Shown here piece by piece: positions 43,013 to 51,000 of a stretch of DNA of 64,000 nt. A model generated the notes under the pieces. The model saw nothing but the letters and a program-made list of their open reading frames with translations. It did not search any database and was not told where the DNA came from. Each line of letters begins with the position of its first letter. Position 1 is the stretch's first letter. Position numbers and translations under genes: made by a program. Source of the stretch: Thermococcus barophilus MP (GTDB lineage Archaea > Methanobacteriota_B > Thermococci > Thermococcales > Thermococcaceae); contig NC_014804.1 in assembly GCF_000151105.2 (NCBI RefSeq), forward strand, positions 1,724,567 through 1,788,566. The letters run 5' to 3'.

Positions 43013-44491
43013 ATGATAGCCGTTGCAACTTTTACCGATCCTCGACCAACTGCTCTTTCAGAAGAACGTGAGAGAGCGTTAATGGAGAAGCACAGAGCTT
43101 TAATTGAAGCCTTGGAAGAATTTGAGATTTTAGATGTCAATGCAAAGCTGAAAAAGTATGAAGCGTTTGAAAAAGGGGAGAACTTTGGGATTGATAGCAA
43201 AGAAGAAGTTCTTGAGGCAGCAAGGATAGTAAACTCAAAAGATGTAAGCGGAATAACCCTCGGCTTATGGCACTGGACCGAAAGTAACCTTGTGACCCTT
43301 CTGGCTAAAGAAACAAACAAACCTCTGCTTTTATATGCAGATGACGACCCAGCGTGGGCTGGGACGACATGCATAACATCCGTTGGATCATCACTTTGGG
43401 AAAGTGCCGTGAACTATTATGCACTTCATCACACAAGACTAAAAGGCGATGTTGGAAAAGTCAAAGCGTGGGTTAGGGCAGTTGAGGCAGTATCGAAGCT
43501 CTCCAAGAAGTCTCTCCTCCTTTGGGGAGCGCCTTATACGTTAGGAATGGAGCACCTGATGGATGATTTACCCAGACTAAAGCGCTTCATCGGAGATTTC
43601 TTAATGCTTGATCAGTACTTGATTGTCAGAAAAGCTGACGAAATGCTGAGTGATGAAAAACTTAGGATCAAAGTAGAGGAGTTCTATGACTGGCTCACTT
43701 CAAAAGCTAAAGTAAAGTTCGACAATGTTATGTTAACCCAAGAAGCTCTGAGAAGACAGATAGCTATCTATCTGGCGGCAAAGGACATTTGGGAGCAGTA
43801 TAAAAGTGAGGTTGCGGGAGTTTCGATTAAATGTCAGCCAGAGCTGAGTGAAATTTACGGAGTTACTGCGTGTTTAATCCCAGCGCTGTTTCCATTCAGC
43901 TTAGATGCAAAAGGAGAGAAGCCGATAATTCCAGCCACCTGTGAGGGAGACATTAAAGGAACAATAAGCTCGATTTTACTGTTCTACCTAAGCGGGAAGC
44001 CCCCTCTTTTTGGGGACATAAAATATGTTGATGACGAACTCGTCCTGATAGCAAACTGTGGAGCCTCTTCACTTTACTACGCAAAGCTGAGCGAAAATCC
44101 GGAGGAAAATCTGAGTGCAACGACGATACAAGGACAGTGCCAAGGAAAGAGTGGTGGAGCTTTAACATATAGAACTCCAAAGACCACTTTAACAATTGCA
44201 AGACTCATCAGAATTGACGGGGAATACTATCTGCTTTACTTCTTAGCTGAAGGTGTTGAGATAACTGAAGAAATCGAGAAAAAGCTTAAATGGGGTAAGC
44301 AGTGGCCGCATACAGCTGTGAAAAATCCTCTCGACAAGGAGCGCTTTATTGCGGTTATGGGTGCAAATCACCTTTCTGCTGTTCCCGGAGATTACACCAC
44401 CGAACTTAGATTCATAGCTAAGCTTTGGGGCATCAAGGCTGTCAACTTGGCAGACAAGGAACAAGTTGAAGGGCTTTTAGAGAAGGTATGA
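43013..44491 (+). CDS. L-fucose/arabinose isomerase-fold protein
   Basis: 492 aa. GAGGTGG precedes the ATG at 43013, which overlaps the end of the trmB operon region. The C-terminal half has the fucose isomerase-like metal region PATCEGDIKGTISSILLFYLSG and a late CQGKSGGALTYRTP. The N-terminal part shows GLWHWTESN and PLLLYADDDPAWAGTT in place of the usual motifs. Family members interconvert aldoses and ketoses using Mn2+. Its position as the last gene of the sugar operon suggests it works on a product of the imported sugar; the actual substrate is unknown. Confidence 0.75.
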   Translation: MIAVATFTDPRPTALSEERERALMEKHRALIEALEEFEILDVNAKLKKYEAFEKGENFGIDSKEEVLEAARIVNSKDVSGITLGLWHWTESNLVTLLAKETNKPLLLYADDDPAWAGTTCITSVGSSLWESAVNYYALHHTRLKGDVGKVKAWVRAVEAVSKLSKKSLLLWGAPYTLGMEHLMDDLPRLKRFIGDFLMLDQYLIVRKADEMLSDEKLRIKVEEFYDWLTSKAKVKFDNVMLTQEALRRQIAIYLAAKDIWEQYKSEVAGVSIKCQPELSEIYGVTACLIPALFPFSLDAKGEKPIIPATCEGDIKGTISSILLFYLSGKPPLFGDIKYVDDELVLIANCGASSLYYAKLSENPEENLSATTIQGQCQGKSGGALTYRTPKTTLTIARLIRIDGEYYLLYFLAEGVEITEEIEKKLKWGKQWPHTAVKNPLDKERFIAVMGANHLSAVPGDYTTELRFIAKLWGIKAVNLADKEQVEGLLEKV

Positions 44492-44528
44492 TTTTTATAT
44501 CCCTCCTCTTAATTTATCCTGATGCACC

Positions 44529-44870
44529 ATGTATAAAGGATTGGCTATAATCTTTGGCTTTCTCTTTCTGGGAGAGATCGTGGTTAGGGTTTTGAATCTT
44601 CCGATTCCTGGCAATGTAGTGGGCATGATCCTTCTCACCTTAGCTCTGATTTTTAATGTCGTTAAAATTGAGGATGTTGAAAAAGAAGCAGAGCTATTTG
44701 TGAAAAACATGAGCATAATGTTTATTCCTCCTGGAGTCGGTATAGTTTTATACTGGGGGCTGATCAAAAGTCAAGCGGTGCCAATTTTTGTAGCTTTGAT
44801 AGTAAGTTTCTTTGTAACAATAATTTTAACTGCTAAATTTGTTGAATTTTTAGGGGGGAAAGAAGGATGA
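44529..44870 (+). CDS. LrgA/CidA-family membrane protein
   Basis: 113 aa with four hydrophobic helices. Start ATG about 30 bases after TTTTTATATCC, probably leaderless. The LrgA motif LPIPGNVVGMILLTLALIF is clear, and FIPPGVGIVLYW matches the second signature. In bacteria LrgA/CidA are holin-like or carry small metabolites such as pyruvate with LrgB. It overlaps lrgB by 4 bases (ATGA). Confidence 0.9.
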   Translation: MYKGLAIIFGFLFLGEIVVRVLNLPIPGNVVGMILLTLALIFNVVKIEDVEKEAELFVKNMSIMFIPPGVGIVLYWGLIKSQAVPIFVALIVSFFVTIILTAKFVEFLGGKEG

Positions 44871-45541
44871 ACAGCTTTGGAATCTTCTTAACTTTGGCTT
44901 TATTTTACCTGTTCTCAAAGCTCTACCAGAAGAAAAGGTCTTTTTACTTGAATCCCGTTCTTCTCTCGATACTCGTAATTGCTGTGATTCTGAAGGTCTT
45001 TGGCATAAGCTATCAGACCTATATGGAAAGTGCACGAATACTAAGTTTTCTCTTAGGTCCGGCAGTTGTGAGCTTGGCTATTCCTCTATACAAGCAGCGA
45101 GAAGTTATTAAGACTTATTTAAAGGAAATTGCCTTGGGAATACCATTTGGGGGTCTCATTGCGATATTGAGCGCCTTCTACGTTGCAAAGTTTTTGGGGG
45201 CAGAAGAAATAGTTCTGCTCAGCATTGCTCCCAAGAGCATAACCACGGCAATAGCTATCGGAGTCAGCGAGAAGATAGGGGGCATTCCTGCCTTAACGGC
45301 TGTTCTCGTTATTTTGACGGGAATAATGGGGAATGCAGTTGGTGTTGAGGTGCTGAATCTCATTAGAGTTAAGGATAGGGTGGCAAGAGGACTTGCCATG
45401 GGGGTTTCTTCTCATGGATTGGGAACAGCAAGGATAATTCTCGATGATGAGCTTGCTGGAGCGGTCAGCGGATTAGCGATGGCACTAAACGGAGTTTTCA
45501 CTTCCCTTGTTCTTCCTTATCTTATCCATGTCCTCAAGTAG
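44867..45541 (+). CDS. LrgB-family membrane protein
   Basis: 224 aa with about seven hydrophobic segments. Signature blocks: LLGPAVVSLAIPLYKQREVIK, SIAPKSITTAIAIGVSEKIGG and GVSSHGLGTARIILDDE. It works with LrgA as a two-part transporter or murein-hydrolase exporter in bacteria; archaea lack murein, so a metabolite role such as pyruvate or glycolate transport is more likely here. The 3' end overlaps the convergent Tfx regulator gene by 57 bases. Confidence 0.92.
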   Translation: MNSFGIFLTLALFYLFSKLYQKKRSFYLNPVLLSILVIAVILKVFGISYQTYMESARILSFLLGPAVVSLAIPLYKQREVIKTYLKEIALGIPFGGLIAILSAFYVAKFLGAEEIVLLSIAPKSITTAIAIGVSEKIGGIPALTAVLVILTGIMGNAVGVEVLNLIRVKDRVARGLAMGVSSHGLGTARIILDDELAGAVSGLAMALNGVFTSLVLPYLIHVLK

Positions 45542-45940
45542 GCATTCACTAACTCGAAGTTTGTCTTGGGCATCTAAGAAAAGGGTGAAATCTCTTTTTG
45601 CAATCCTATCCTCTATGGGAGCATGCTCAACAAGAAAAGCTATTATCTCGGCTGTACTGTAGGGAACCTTAATTTTAAGTTCATCAGCCTTTTTAAACAG
45701 CTTATCTGGGATTGTAAAGATGTCCTCTCCTTTTTTTACTTCAACGCTGATCTTTGAATTTATCTGCTCCCAGATAAGGAGGGTATTTCTCGCTTTCTCA
45801 ATTTTTTCCAAGGCCCTGTGCTCAAGAATGCTCACATTTGCCCTGCTTGTGCCCAAAAGTTCAGCTATTTCGCTCTGCTTAAGTCCTTTAGCTCTTAGCT
45901 GGAGTATCCTAATCTGCTGTTCGGTGAGGAAGCTCTTCAT
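45485..45940 (-). CDS. Tfx-family DNA-binding regulator
   Basis: 151 aa, ATG at 45940 with AAGGTG upstream. The N-terminal helix-turn-helix SFLTEQQIRILQLRAKGLKQ followed by SEIAELLGTSRANVSILE is the Tfx signature. The C-terminal part (IPDKLFKKADELKIKVPYS) is conserved in Tfx proteins such as the Methanothermobacter one that binds near the fmd operon. Its own targets are unknown. Long 3' overlap with lrgB makes antisense effects possible. Confidence 0.88.
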   Translation of the reverse strand: MKSFLTEQQIRILQLRAKGLKQSEIAELLGTSRANVSILEHRALEKIEKARNTLLIWEQINSKISVEVKKGEDIFTIPDKLFKKADELKIKVPYSTAEIIAFLVEHAPIEDRIAKRDFTLFLDAQDKLRVSECLLEDMDKIRKNKGSENSV

Positions 45941-46010
45941 TTTAAACACCTTAATTTAACATCACATTCAAGATTAAAAATTTTTCTTTCACCCGATAAT
46001 TATTGTGGTG

Positions 46011-46787
46011 CTACCTCTCTCTTCTGAATATGGGAAACTCCCTGAGGAGAAGTGCCAGCTCCTTTTTGCTTAGTGTCTCTGGCTCAAATTCCACCATGAC
46101 CATTGTGTTGTGGAGAAGGGCATGGTCCTTTAATGTTGTTAGAAGCCTGAAGACTCTATCGAAGCTGTTCTCAATAATCAGGTATTCCAGCCCATCAATG
46201 AATACGAACTTTTCTCCTTCACCCTTCATCAGCTGCACTGTTATGTGTGCCAGGTACTCAAGGTTTCTCGGGTTGATAGCATTTCTGACATTTTCCACCT
46301 TGCTCAGCCATATCACCGGGGCTTCACATCCCAGGGCTCTCCAGTAGTCTTCATTCTTTCTGCTGATGATTAGGCTCTGCCTTCCCTTTGAAAATCTGCA
46401 AACGAGCTGACTGTTGGTTTCATCTGCTTTCAGCAAAAGCAGTCCAGGGGTTATGCTGATCTCGGCTCTGTTATTGGGTGGGAGTGGCTTAAACTCAATT
46501 TCAACCTTTCCACGCCTTATCCTAAAGAGCACAAGGATAACTATTAAAGCCCCGACAAATTCCCCAGCAATGCTGAGAAAGTAAAGGGCTGTGGTGGTTA
46601 TTCCCGCTGAGAGGGATAGCTCGCTGAGAATATCAATGAAAATGGCAAGAAGTGCTATCATAATCAGGTGTCTCTCAGTTTTATGTGTTTCTTTCGTTGA
46701 AAGGTAGAACATGTAGAGTGTCACAAAGATAGCAAGCACCAGCAGAAAATGTCCTGCATACCAAAAGCCTTGTGCAATTTCGTGCAT
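46011..46787 (-). CDS. DUF835 membrane protein
   Basis: 258 aa. Three or four membrane helices fill residues 1-90, then a cytoplasmic domain carrying the DUF835 pattern: GRQSLIISRKNEDYW, NPRNLEYLAHITVQLMK, FVFIDGLEYLIIENSFDRVF and a closing MVMVEFEPETLSKKELALL. This fold resembles a degenerate RecA/KaiC-like nucleotide-binding domain. No function is established to my knowledge. The gene is 4 bases after the DUF257 gene, suggesting a membrane sensor or complex with it. Confidence 0.8.
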   Translation of the reverse strand: MHEIAQGFWYAGHFLLVLAIFVTLYMFYLSTKETHKTERHLIMIALLAIFIDILSELSLSAGITTTALYFLSIAGEFVGALIVILVLFRIRRGKVEIEFKPLPPNNRAEISITPGLLLLKADETNSQLVCRFSKGRQSLIISRKNEDYWRALGCEAPVIWLSKVENVRNAINPRNLEYLAHITVQLMKGEGEKFVFIDGLEYLIIENSFDRVFRLLTTLKDHALLHNTMVMVEFEPETLSKKELALLLREFPIFRRER

Positions 46788-46791
46788 GCCC

Positions 46792-47427
46792 CTACACCCG
46801 GACTTTCATTCCTTCCATGTTTTCATTCACTGATTTAAGAACCATGAACATATGGCTCGTTCCTTCTTTTATTATTCTGATAACTGTTGTTGCAACTTCC
46901 TCCAGCAGGGGCATAACTTCGGGATTTATGCGTTCTGCCATATCCGCGTTTACAAAGTAAAATGCTATTCTCTTATCATTTCCGCAAAAAGAGAGGGTTA
47001 TATTTATCATGGAAAGAAGATCCTGCTTTGAATTGGCCAAGAAGAGAAGCTTTTCAAATCCAACAACGGGGTTGATGACTTTTCCCTTGACCACGGAGCT
47101 GAAGATCTTTCCGTACTCCTGTTCATAAACTGAAGGCTCTTCTATTGGAAACCTCTTTACAACACTGCCGACGTTTACCTTTCCTCCCTCTTTGATAACT
47201 GTGATGCTATCCAGAATGCTCTCATCATATCCGGCAAGCTTCATATGGATCCTGTAGAGATACAATGTGTCCAGAATATCATCAACAATAACTCCATACC
47301 CTTTTCTTTTTGCCCATTCTATCAGGTGATACAATCCTTTGACAGGGGATGCAAGTGATGAGTGCTCCACAAGAACGGTCTCTCCAAACTTGATGCTGTC
47401 CCATATTTCATCAAGGTCATTCTCCAT
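46792..47427 (-). CDS. DUF257 (KaiC-like) protein
   Basis: 211 aa, ATG with AGGTG upstream. Sequence FGETVLVEHSSLASPVKGLY corresponds to the P-loop region of related ATPases but lacks GxxxxGKT, and VVGFEKLLFLANSK and IAFYFVNADMAER follow. This fits the Thermococcales DUF257 family as I recall it. Cytosolic. Paired with the DUF835 membrane protein; joint function unknown. Confidence 0.75.
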   Translation of the reverse strand: MENDLDEIWDSIKFGETVLVEHSSLASPVKGLYHLIEWAKRKGYGVIVDDILDTLYLYRIHMKLAGYDESILDSITVIKEGGKVNVGSVVKRFPIEEPSVYEQEYGKIFSSVVKGKVINPVVGFEKLLFLANSKQDLLSMINITLSFCGNDKRIAFYFVNADMAERINPEVMPLLEEVATTVIRIIKEGTSHMFMVLKSVNENMEGMKVRV

Positions 47428-47805
47428 AAACTACACCTCAGGTATCATGAAGTGTTTCATCGATATGCTACGATGTCTATGGAAGTATTTATTTTTTACG
47501 CTTTGTTACTGAATAGGTTTAATAACCACACGTTTTTAAAACAAAATGTTATATTAATATTTAACATCTAGGAAAATTTTGAACTTGGCCCTTCGAGTGA
47601 GTATTCAAGTGTTTTATGTGATAATGGAGTTCTAATTAACATTGAAGATGTTAGGGAGTCGTTGAGGTTCTCAATTAGAAGATATGAATATCTTGCATTA
47701 TTCCCATCACACGAGAAGAATCTATGATAAAGTCTTTGGAAATTTGCGGTTTAGGGTTTAGGGATAGTTCTTTATTTAAACTTTATATAGTAATTAACCC
47801 ATGTT
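47428..47805. other. 378-base gene-poor stretch with a possible gene remnant
   Basis: Carries the promoter of the DUF257-DUF835 pair and, at 47572-47727, 51 open codons without a start (GPSSEYSSVLCDNGVLIN ... RRYEYLALFPSHEK). The codon pattern looks protein-like, so it may be the 3' remnant of a decayed gene. I cannot identify the family. The CATCG/CGATG inverted repeat near 47459 is too short to interpret. Confidence 0.4.
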
Positions 47806-47846
47806 TTGTTGAACAACCAATAATTTTTTATATGATTGTTCAACAA
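47806..47846. promoter_or_regulatory. Paired palindromic operators of the AbiE operon
   Basis: TTGTTGAACAA (47806-47816) and TTGTTCAACAA (47836-47846) are 11-bp palindromes differing only in the central base, exactly 30 bp apart and flanking the TATA-like TTTTTTATATG. The antitoxin start codon is 9 bases after the second. AbiEi antitoxins are known to bind inverted repeats and bend DNA to repress their own promoter. Confidence 0.7.
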
Positions 47847-47854
47847 CTTGAAAC

Positions 47855-48496
47855 ATGAGACGACTTGCGATTAGGTATATAATCTCAAGATTTGGTGGCA
47901 ATGCCGTTACAAAAGATGAGCTGAAAGATGTTAGTGAGAAGTTTGGCATTGACATTGATTATTTTGTCAATTACCTGTTATCCCAAGGTTACATAGTTAG
48001 AATTCTCAGGGGCGTGTATTACGTTAAAACAATTGAAGAAATTGGATTAAAACGGGCTCCTGATATATTTAAAGTGATCGCAAAAGGGCTCAACAAGCTC
48101 AATTTAATATGGTACTATGGGCTATTTACAGCCTTGAGGCTCAATGGCATGACTCACGAATATTTCAACATGATATTCGTCCTCAATGACAAAGTAATCC
48201 GGTCAAAAGCAGTTAAAATTCTTGGAGAGAACGTCAAATTTGTAAAAATAAAGCCAACTTTGGCATCTTTTGGAATAATCAAAAGTAACGAAATAAAGTT
48301 CTCAGATCCCGAAAAAACAATCCTCGACTTCATATACCTCTCAAGGTATAACAAACGACTCAAACCACATGCGGAGGATATTTTAGTAGAGTACGGAGAC
48401 AAGATTAACTGGGCTATTTTATGTAGCTACCTACAAAAATATCCAAAGAGTGTGCAGAGGGAGGTTTTAAAGCATGAACGAGAGAGAATTTGTTGA
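47855..48496 (+). CDS. AbiEi-family type IV antitoxin
   Basis: 213 aa, apparently leaderless (TATA-like element about 25 bases upstream). An N-terminal winged helix, YIISRFGGNAVTKDELKDV through SQGYIVRILRGVYYVK, is followed by the AbiEi antitoxin domain with WYYGLFTALRLNGM and SDPEKTILDFIYLSRY. Antitoxins of this type also repress transcription. The last 23 bases overlap the toxin gene, the usual arrangement of AbiE pairs. Confidence 0.88.
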   Translation: MRRLAIRYIISRFGGNAVTKDELKDVSEKFGIDIDYFVNYLLSQGYIVRILRGVYYVKTIEEIGLKRAPDIFKVIAKGLNKLNLIWYYGLFTALRLNGMTHEYFNMIFVLNDKVIRSKAVKILGENVKFVKIKPTLASFGIIKSNEIKFSDPEKTILDFIYLSRYNKRLKPHAEDILVEYGDKINWAILCSYLQKYPKSVQREVLKHERERIC

Positions 48497-49412
48497 ATTC
48501 ATAATTCAAAAAACGGGAATTAAAAAGGGAAACCTCATACGAAAAGACATCATCTTGCATTCCATTTTGAGGGAATTGTACTCAAATGAGTACTTTTCTA
48601 GCAACTACCTCTTCAAAGGAGGAACATGCTTGATTAAATGTTATCTTGGTTACTATCGCTTCAGCGTTGATTTGGACTTTACAAGTAGAGATCCCCAAAC
48701 ATGGATAGAGCTTTCAAGACGAAGTCGGGAAAGAGAACTCAAAGCTGAAGCTGTAAAGCTTGCAGAGCTAATTGAGGGCATTGCCAGTAAAAGGGGTTTG
48801 GAGTTTAAAGCGGATTTGAGGGATAGGAATTATATGGAATTTGGCGGAGGATCGAGGATGATTACTTTCAAGCTGTATTATTCTGAAGGAGTAATGCGTG
48901 AGATGATAAAGATTCAAGTTAACTTGGTGGAGAGGCTTCTTTTTGAGCCTAAAAATGTTAGTGCTAAATCCTTGCTTTCAGATATTCAAGTTAGTGGTGA
49001 GGAGGAGGCATATTTCTCAGAGTTTCTTGAGGATTATTCTGATGTCCCTGTTTCTGCATATGATCTGCGGGAGATTCTAACAGAAAAAGTTAGGGCGCTT
49101 TTAACACGAAAGAAGGTGAAATTTAGGGATGTTTATGATTTGTACTACCTTGAAAAAGAGGCAGGCTTGAGGATTGAAGACTATGTTGAGGAGATAACTC
49201 AAAAGCTTTTATTTGCGCTGAAATTTGAGAGGTATTCTATTAACTTTCAAAGGGTTATAAAGTCAATTTCGTTCCTTGAGGCCACTGCAACAGAAGAAGA
49301 GCTATTTTTGCTAAATGTTCCGTTTAATGCCGAAGATTTCAAGAAGTTTTTGGAAAGGTTACATAACTATATTTTAGTACAATTTGGCCAAAAATCAGAG
49401 ACGATATCATAA
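48474..49412 (+). CDS. AbiEii-family nucleotidyltransferase toxin
   Basis: 312 aa. The nucleotidyltransferase signature is present: YLFKGGTCLIKCYLG followed by RFSVDLDFTSRDP (GG...DxDF), with YDLREILTEKVRALLTRKK later, a conserved AbiEii region. Toxins of this family transfer nucleotides, for example to tRNA acceptor ends, and slow growth; some protect against viruses by abortive infection. The start ATG lies inside the antitoxin gene. Active-site residues look intact. Confidence 0.9.
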   Translation: MNEREFVEFIIQKTGIKKGNLIRKDIILHSILRELYSNEYFSSNYLFKGGTCLIKCYLGYYRFSVDLDFTSRDPQTWIELSRRSRERELKAEAVKLAELIEGIASKRGLEFKADLRDRNYMEFGGGSRMITFKLYYSEGVMREMIKIQVNLVERLLFEPKNVSAKSLLSDIQVSGEEEAYFSEFLEDYSDVPVSAYDLREILTEKVRALLTRKKVKFRDVYDLYYLEKEAGLRIEDYVEEITQKLLFALKFERYSINFQRVIKSISFLEATATEEELFLLNVPFNAEDFKKFLERLHNYILVQFGQKSETIS

Positions 49413-49598
49413 AGAGTAGCTTTCAAGAACCAGACATATATAGCTAGGCAAATCGACGTATCGCTATCTGATACTTGTGATTCTTCCAGATTGGAGAAGT
49501 TGTTAATAACTTGTTAGTACTTTGAGAGTCTAGTTGATACAAGAGAATCATTTGCAACCTGAGCCATACTTCTCACATTACTACGGAGGTGCTCAACA
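49413..49598. other. Intergenic stretch between AbiE toxin and the small RHH-like gene
   Basis: 186 bases with no convincing reading frame. It holds the promoter region of the small gene downstream, which has GGAGGTG at 49580-49586. A loose inverted repeat TTCTTCCAGATTGGAGAAG is at 49481-49499. Confidence 0.4.
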
Positions 49599-49883
49599 AT
49601 GAAGAAAAGTAATCGTTCTTTTGGGAAATGGGGCGCATATAAAGATGTTCACGTAACGCTACCTATTTGGTTGATACGCGAAATAAAAAAGCGCGGGGTC
49701 TCTTTGAGTAAGTTCCTAGAACGTGCTGCCGTGTTTTGGTTGGAACATGAGCAAGGATTTTTAAAAGAGTTTTTGGTGGTCCCGCGGCCCGGATTTGAAC
49801 CGGGGACCTGCGGATCTACAGTCCGCCGCCGCTCCCAGGCTAGGCTACCGCGGGACCCTACAGCCCAGCCCTTCGTTATGTAG
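49599..49883 (+). CDS. Small RHH-like protein whose frame runs antisense through tRNA-Tyr
   Basis: ATG with GGAGGTG 7 bases upstream, so expression is plausible. Residues 1-59 look real: DVHVTLPIWLIREIKKRG is a ribbon-helix-helix-like beta strand plus helix, then VSLSKFLERAAVFWLEHEQG. From about residue 60 the frame reads the antisense of the tRNA-Tyr gene (PRPGFEPGTCGS), which is not native protein. The natural 3' end seems to have been lost or replaced where the gene meets the tRNA 3' end, as happens at integration boundaries. Up to 94 aa if read to the stop. Confidence 0.6.
   Translation: MKKSNRSFGKWGAYKDVHVTLPIWLIREIKKRGVSLSKFLERAAVFWLEHEQGFLKEFLVVPRPGFEPGTCGSTVRRRSQARLPRDPTAQPFVM
49777..49854 (-). 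tRNA. tRNA-Tyr (anticodon GTA)
   Basis: On the minus strand CCCGCGG pairs with CCGCGGG followed by A and an encoded CCA. It starts with C1-G72, the archaeal tRNA-Tyr identity pair. The anticodon stem GCGGA/TCCGC encloses CTGTAGA with GTA. T-arm CCGGTTCAAATCCGG. No intron. Confidence 0.94.
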
Positions 49884-49939
49884 TCCATGGGGTTGATTTA
49901 TAAATTTTTCCCCAAAGAATTTTCAAGAGAGACGGGGAT

Positions 49940-50998
49940 TTATTCTTTCTCAACTTTCACCCTTAGCTCTTCAGCGAACCAGTTAACGCGCTGCGGGAAC
50001 GGAATCTCTATGCCCTCTCTTTCAAGAGCTTTCTTGAGTTTTTCAAGGATTGTGCTCCTTACATCAAACCACTTTTCACTCGGAGCCCATGCTTTGACGT
50101 AAATGTTTACACTGCTGTCCGCGAGTTCATCGACATATACCGCAGGTTCAGGCTCTGCCAGTACAAGAGGCATTTCTTCAAGGGTTTTCTTTATAACCTC
50201 AATGGCCCTGCTCACATCTTCCTTATACGCTATGCCGATAATCACATCAACCCTTCTTGCCGGAAACTTCTGGAGGTTCTTTATTTCGCTGTTGAACACT
50301 TTTTCATTTGGGATTCTTACCAGGACACCATCCCATGTTCTTATCCTTGTTGAGAGTATCCTTATATCGTTGACTACTCCAGAATAACCGGCGACTTCAA
50401 CGGGGTCACCGATTTTTAACGGCTTATCAAAATACATGAATATTCCCGAGATGAAGTTCGCTATCACCGTTTGTGCTGAAAAACCTAAAATGATTCCCGT
50501 GATCCCAGCTGCTGCAATGATTGTTGTCAGCTTTCCTGTAAAACCTGCAATGTTCAGTGCTATTAAAAAAGCCACTGTCAACAGGGAGTAGTAGAAGAGC
50601 TTAGCCTTGAGCTGAACCTCAGGGAGGTTTCCTCTTTTTGCCCCTCCGATCAGAAGGTAATCTTTGGACTTCTTTGCTATGAGGTATGAGAAGTAGAACA
50701 CAAGAAACGCACTTATTAAGTTGCTCAATGTAGTTCCTGCTATGCTGATTGAGAGGACTCCAATCGTATCGAGAGAATAGATGAGTGCAATTATTATGAT
50801 CAGCCTTCTTATTGCTTCCCCTGTGTCTTCGTTTATTATCCACACATATTTTGTAGTTCTCGAGATCCCCACGATCCATCTTTTGATGAGGTTTGCTATG
50901 ATTATTCCAGATAGCAGAACTGCTGCAGCTTTTGCCAGCATAATTGGGGTTACCTCAGATAGTGGACTTGATAAGAAAATTTCTGTCATGTTGAACAT
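49940..50998 (-). CDS. Mechanosensitive channel, MscS family
   Basis: 352 aa from the ATG at 50998 (GAGGTG 6 bases upstream). About five membrane helices precede the pore helix region ITGIILGFSAQTVIANFISGI and MYFDKPLKIGDPVEVAGYSG, the MscS beta-domain start, then IRTWDGVLVRIPNEKVFNSEIKN in shorter form. The cytoplasmic alpha/beta domain completes the vestibule. It releases solutes on osmotic downshock. It starts next to the DUF432 stop, so the two genes form an operon. Confidence 0.93.
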   Translation of the reverse strand: MFNMTEIFLSSPLSEVTPIMLAKAAAVLLSGIIIANLIKRWIVGISRTTKYVWIINEDTGEAIRRLIIIIALIYSLDTIGVLSISIAGTTLSNLISAFLVFYFSYLIAKKSKDYLLIGGAKRGNLPEVQLKAKLFYYSLLTVAFLIALNIAGFTGKLTTIIAAAGITGIILGFSAQTVIANFISGIFMYFDKPLKIGDPVEVAGYSGVVNDIRILSTRIRTWDGVLVRIPNEKVFNSEIKNLQKFPARRVDVIIGIAYKEDVSRAIEVIKKTLEEMPLVLAEPEPAVYVDELADSSVNIYVKAWAPSEKWFDVRSTILEKLKKALEREGIEIPFPQRVNWFAEELRVKVEKE

Positions 50999-51000
50999 TT

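Noticed and set aside
49649-49888. 79-codon minus-strand frame over tRNA-Tyr
   Set aside because: Mostly translated tRNA plus the antisense of the RHH-like gene.
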